Assembly: GCA_014904985.1 (NCBI GenBank)
Contig: MU129161.1
Coordinates: 3,764-23,142 of the forward strand
Origin: Hydnum rufescens UP504
Taxonomy: Eukaryota; Basidiomycota; Agaricomycetes; Cantharellales; Hydnaceae
Direction of reading: 5' to 3'
DNA: 19,379 nt
Shown: positions 17,612 to 19,379 of the stretch, in pieces
Layout of the letters: each line of letters opens with the position of its first letter
How positions within the stretch are numbered: position 1 is the first letter of the stretch
Made by a program: the position numbers and the translations under genes
Notes under the pieces: model-generated
Told to the model about the DNA's origin: nothing
What the model saw: the letters and a program-made list of their open reading frames with translations, nothing else
Database searches by the model: none

Positions 17612-18030
17612 TCAAGCATTTGGAGGGGTAAGACTCTGCAGCTCATTTATTATTGCTTGCTTAATTCCTCCTTGTCCATGAATTCCTCTTGGTAAACATG
17701 TTCCATCACTTTTGACCAATATTCCATCCACAGCATACTTGATCATCCCCTGATGAATCATTGCCTGCACATCTGGGCAATTCTTCATTCCTACTGCATG
17801 AACTCCAGTTTTGTCACAGAACCAACAAATAACTGCACTCCTTGATCCTTCCAAAGATCTGTCAGGATAACAATTTGAATTCCTTGGGATATTATTGGGA
17901 TAAGTAGCAGGACTGTCAATTCCCTGGTTTTCAGTTCTTGCTTGGTGATCAGGTGTAGGTAGATTGTTGTTTGGGTAAGATCGTGCCACCTTGGTCAGCC
18001 ACTTGGGCTGACCTTAATAGGCAGGACAAA
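17612..18030 (-). pseudogene. Gag C-terminal part with zinc knuckle
   Basis: From about 17989 the frame contains CWFCDKTGVHAVGMKNCPD, a CCHC knuckle with spacing C-x2-C-x5-H-x6-C (Cys 55 and 58, His 64, Cys 71), typical of nucleocapsid regions that bind element RNA. GMIKYAVDGILVKSDGTCLP follows, and the frame continues into the protease block after TGA 17612. Upstream the frame can be followed as GQPKWLTKVARSY, but it soon meets TAA and TGA near 18013-18045 and then palindromic DNA. The bulk of gag, normally several hundred residues, is missing or unrecognisable. Confidence 0.8.
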
Positions 18031-18071
18031 TCCCTCATCTAGTCAGCCTAAGAGGCCTATTTTTTCTTTGA

Positions 18072-18107
18072 TGTCAATTGACAATCCTTGGATGTCAAAT
18101 TGACATC
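18072..18107. repeat. Two adjacent TGTCAA/TTGACA palindromes
   Basis: TGTCAATTGACA (18072-18083) is a perfect 12-bp palindrome. GATGTCAA-A-TTGACATC (18091-18107) is a perfect 8-bp inverted repeat around one base. They lie just upstream of the gag remnant on the minus strand, so they could be binding sites in a promoter or simply repeat structure. Confidence 0.6.
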
Positions 18108-18170
18108 TGGCCATCTTTCTGGAGCAGAATCAAACACTGTGAGCAGAAGCATATGGATATATTTGGTTGG

Positions 18171-18228
18171 GGGGTATCAGGATAGGTCCTGGAATGCCTG
18201 GGGACACCCCTGAATGGGTCAGTGGGCC
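18171..18228 (+). repeat. Dispersed direct repeat, copy 2
   Basis: The counterpart of 360-418, in the same orientation with about 9 mismatches over 58 bases. It is followed by stem-loops at 18253, 18502, 18635, 18707 and 18765. Overlapping open frames on the minus strand have no recognisable product. Confidence 0.75.
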
Positions 18229-18252
18229 TGTTGATTCCCAATATGGAAATGT

Positions 18253-18288
18253 AATTACATAATAGCCTAAATAGGAAATTATGTAATT
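18253..18288. repeat. AT-rich stem-loop
   Basis: AATTACATAAT (18253-18263) pairs perfectly with ATTATGTAATT (18278-18288) around a 14-base loop containing CCTAAATAGG, itself a partial palindrome. The loop sequence resembles CCTATTTAGGATAATTTCC in the outer left flank of the fold-back element (about 5021-5041). Confidence 0.65.
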
Positions 18289-18319
18289 CACCCAAAAAGT
18301 GGTGACATAATCATCCACA

Positions 18320-18462
18320 ATAATAGTACTATGTAATATATTATATAATTAATTGATGACATAATTTATTATATTATATAATATGTATTACCTAATATAC
18401 ATATTATCTAATTAATCATTACCTAACTACTACCTAATTAATTATATAATATAGGTCACATG
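18320..18462. repeat. AT-rich low-complexity block
   Basis: About 140 bases of almost pure A/T with recurring TATTATATAAT and TACCTAATTA. No gene. It could be a simple-sequence expansion or an easily melted segment of a mobile element. Confidence 0.7.
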
Positions 18463-18501
18463 ACCAGCACTCATTTGCCAGTCATGCAAAAAAGAGGGGG
18501 C

Positions 18502-18540
18502 ACCCCTGCCCCAGACCAACTGGAGGGGTGGGGCAGGGGT
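18502..18540. repeat. GC-rich stem-loop A', right cluster
   Basis: ACCCCTGCCCCA (18502-18513) pairs perfectly with 18529-18540 around a 15-base loop. It is the first of a set of hairpins whose order parallels 553-826. Confidence 0.75.
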
Positions 18541-18634
18541 CAGAGGGACCCACCACAGGGGATGGGGGCCCCTGGGTGAGCAATTAGGGGATCCTATAAT
18601 GGGGGGTCAACAGGTTAGTTAAAAAAATCAATAG

Positions 18635-18675
18635 TAGTGCAAAAAGGGCAGCCAGAGGCTGCCCTTTTTGCACTA
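18635..18675. repeat. Stem-loop B', right cluster (19-bp perfect stem)
   Basis: TAGTGCAAAAAGGGCAGCC (18635-18653) is fully complementary to 18657-18675, with AGA as loop. It is preceded by GGTTAGTTAAAAAAATCAA, as stem-loop B (721-756) is preceded by GTTAGTAAAG and an A-run. The stem sequences of B and B' are alignable (CAAAAGAGCAGC against CAAAAAGGGCAGC), yet each is perfectly paired. Confidence 0.85.
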
Positions 18676-18706
18676 GAGTAGCTAAAATTATAATAACATA
18701 CCTTAA

Positions 18707-18738
18707 CACCACACCCCAGTCTATACTGGGGTGTGGTG
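18707..18738. repeat. Stem-loop C', right cluster (14-bp perfect stem)
   Basis: CACCACACCCCAGT (18707-18720) pairs with ACTGGGGTGTGGTG (18725-18738) around CTAT. It lies 31 bases after B', as C lies 38 bases after B in the left cluster. Confidence 0.85.
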
Positions 18739-18764
18739 GTGTCACACAACAGAAAAAATTTCCT

Positions 18765-18811
18765 GGCAATTGCTGGTAAATTGAATCCAGGACTCAACAC
18801 CAGCAGTTGCC
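18765..18811. repeat. Stem-loop D, right cluster
   Basis: GGCAATTGCTGGT (18765-18777) pairs with 18799-18811 with one mismatch. CCCAGTTTCAAAGG follows, resembling GGCCAGTTTTCAAAGG at about 609-624 in the left cluster. Confidence 0.65.
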
Positions 18812-18841
18812 CAGTTTCAAAGGCAAGCCACCTGCTGCTAT

Positions 18842-19379
18842 GAAAAAGCCTAAATGTGGAAATTGGATGAGGTACATCCAAATAACCACTCAGCAGATCA
18901 TTCTGAAATTTTGTACATAATTAGATGCTACTTCTATGCAAATTATATCAAAATGTCAGCCAAATTGGTGCAGGGGTTATGAAGATATGAGGCAAACAAG
19001 TCTGGACATTGAAAATTCATTTCCTCCCCTTGCAGAATAGTTAGAGACTTGAAATTTTCATAAATCCATATAATATAATGTACTAATCATGTACCAAAAA
19101 TCAGCCCAATCCACACACTTGAAGGGAATGAACTGGACAATAGGTACCAGAAGCACTGGAAATGGTTAGTTAATTATATGATCATAACCCATGTCCAATT
19201 TCAAGTCCATACCTTGTCTGTGGGGAGAGTAATTGATTTTCAATGTTTAAACTTGTTTCCCTCATATCTCTGTACTTACTGAGTGGATCTGGCTGAAATT
19301 TTGATATGGTCTTTGCCTAAACAGTATCTAATCACATGCCAATTTCAGAATGATCCTTGCACTCCTTACATTTTGGCAT
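18842..19379. mobile_element. Second, diverged fold-back element (truncated by window end)
   Basis: It starts GAAAAAGCCTAAATG, matching the left arm of the large palindrome near 5123-5139. It follows one unit of that arm (AATTATATCAAAAT, GATATGAGGCAAACAAGTCTGG, ATGTACCAAAAATCAGCCC) but without the GC-rich 180 bp. Around 19160-19180 the orientation turns: 19195-19379 runs as the reverse complement of the same unit (CTCATATCTCTGTACTTACTGAG, GCTGAAATTTTGATATGG). Its arms are much more diverged from each other than those of the large element. The end lies outside the window. Confidence 0.75.

Larger units (their letters stand above)
10212..18030 (-). mobile_element. Decayed Ty3/gypsy LTR retrotransposon (gag-pol remnant)
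   Basis: Gag zinc knuckle, protease, reverse transcriptase, RNase H and integrase lie in Ty3/gypsy order on the minus strand. Coordinates 17989-14111 are one continuous frame broken only by TGA at 17612, 16025, 15530, 15137, 14903, 14867 and 14555. Coordinates 12187-10233 are one continuous frame broken only by TGA at 12003, 11937, 11577, 11496, 10809 and 10803. A further TGA at 10230 is followed 18 bases on by TAA at 10212, perhaps the true stop. Between the blocks lie a solo LTR and other inserted or eroded DNA. The N-terminal part of gag and both LTRs are not recognisable, so the element is truncated or its ends have decayed. CpG is almost absent. It cannot make a functional protein. Confidence 0.9.

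Noticed and set aside
10230..17989. Nuclear code in which TGA is a sense codon
   Set aside because: The stops fit Arg rather than Trp or Cys, CpG is depleted as deamination predicts, and other damage (split pol, missing gag) shows a dead element. Recoding is not needed.
18635..18700. Helitron 3' end (hairpin followed by CTAG)
   Set aside because: CTAG overlaps the stem instead of lying about ten bases after it, and no Helitron 5' end or Rep/helicase coding sequence is visible.

Overview
The window looks like transposon-dominated nuclear DNA from a filamentous fungus, most likely a basidiomycete (Agaricomycetes). The basis is a Ty3/gypsy polyprotein with the domain order and wording I associate with mushroom elements, the general base composition, eukaryote-type LTR and fold-back insertions, and the absence of bacterial-style operons, ribosome binding sites or RNA genes. 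The organism call is inference. I see no intact host gene, no rRNA or tRNA gene and no CRISPR array.

Region by region: 1-1100 is non-coding and holds one copy of a dispersed repeat (360-418) and a cluster of precise stem-loops. 1100-2290 shows no gene. 2290-3585 (minus) is a decayed gene of unknown function with a TATA-like box upstream. 3586-4278 is non-coding with small repeats. 4279-4890 and 9135-9908 (minus) are the two halves of a second unknown gene, split by a 4.2-kb fold-back element (about 4897-9134). The core of that element is a near-perfect palindrome: arms 5091-6933 and 6962-8912 around a 28-bp spacer, each arm built from diverged units of about 292 bp. 10212-18030 (minus) is a decayed Ty3/gypsy element: gag zinc knuckle, protease, reverse transcriptase, RNase H and integrase. 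It is broken between RNase H and integrase by a solo LTR (12188-12854, perfect 5-bp target duplication AAATC) and by at least one other segment (about 13098-14107). 18072-18811 is a run of palindromes, the second copy of the dispersed repeat and more stem-loops. 18842-19379 is a diverged relative of the fold-back element, cut by the window end.

Two signals stand out. First, the fold-back palindrome, whose transcript would fold into long double-stranded RNA. Second, the way the retroelement died. In its two long colinear coding blocks (17989-14111 and 12187-10233) I find no frameshift and 13 in-frame stops, all TGA, in sequence nearly devoid of CpG. Each TGA is explained by CGA (Arg) to TGA. 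The later solo LTR and part of the neighbouring insert are still CpG-rich, so CpG content gives a rough layering of events: retroelement and the two unknown genes oldest, LTR and the 13.1-13.6 kb insert youngest. The palindrome arms look freshly homogenised.
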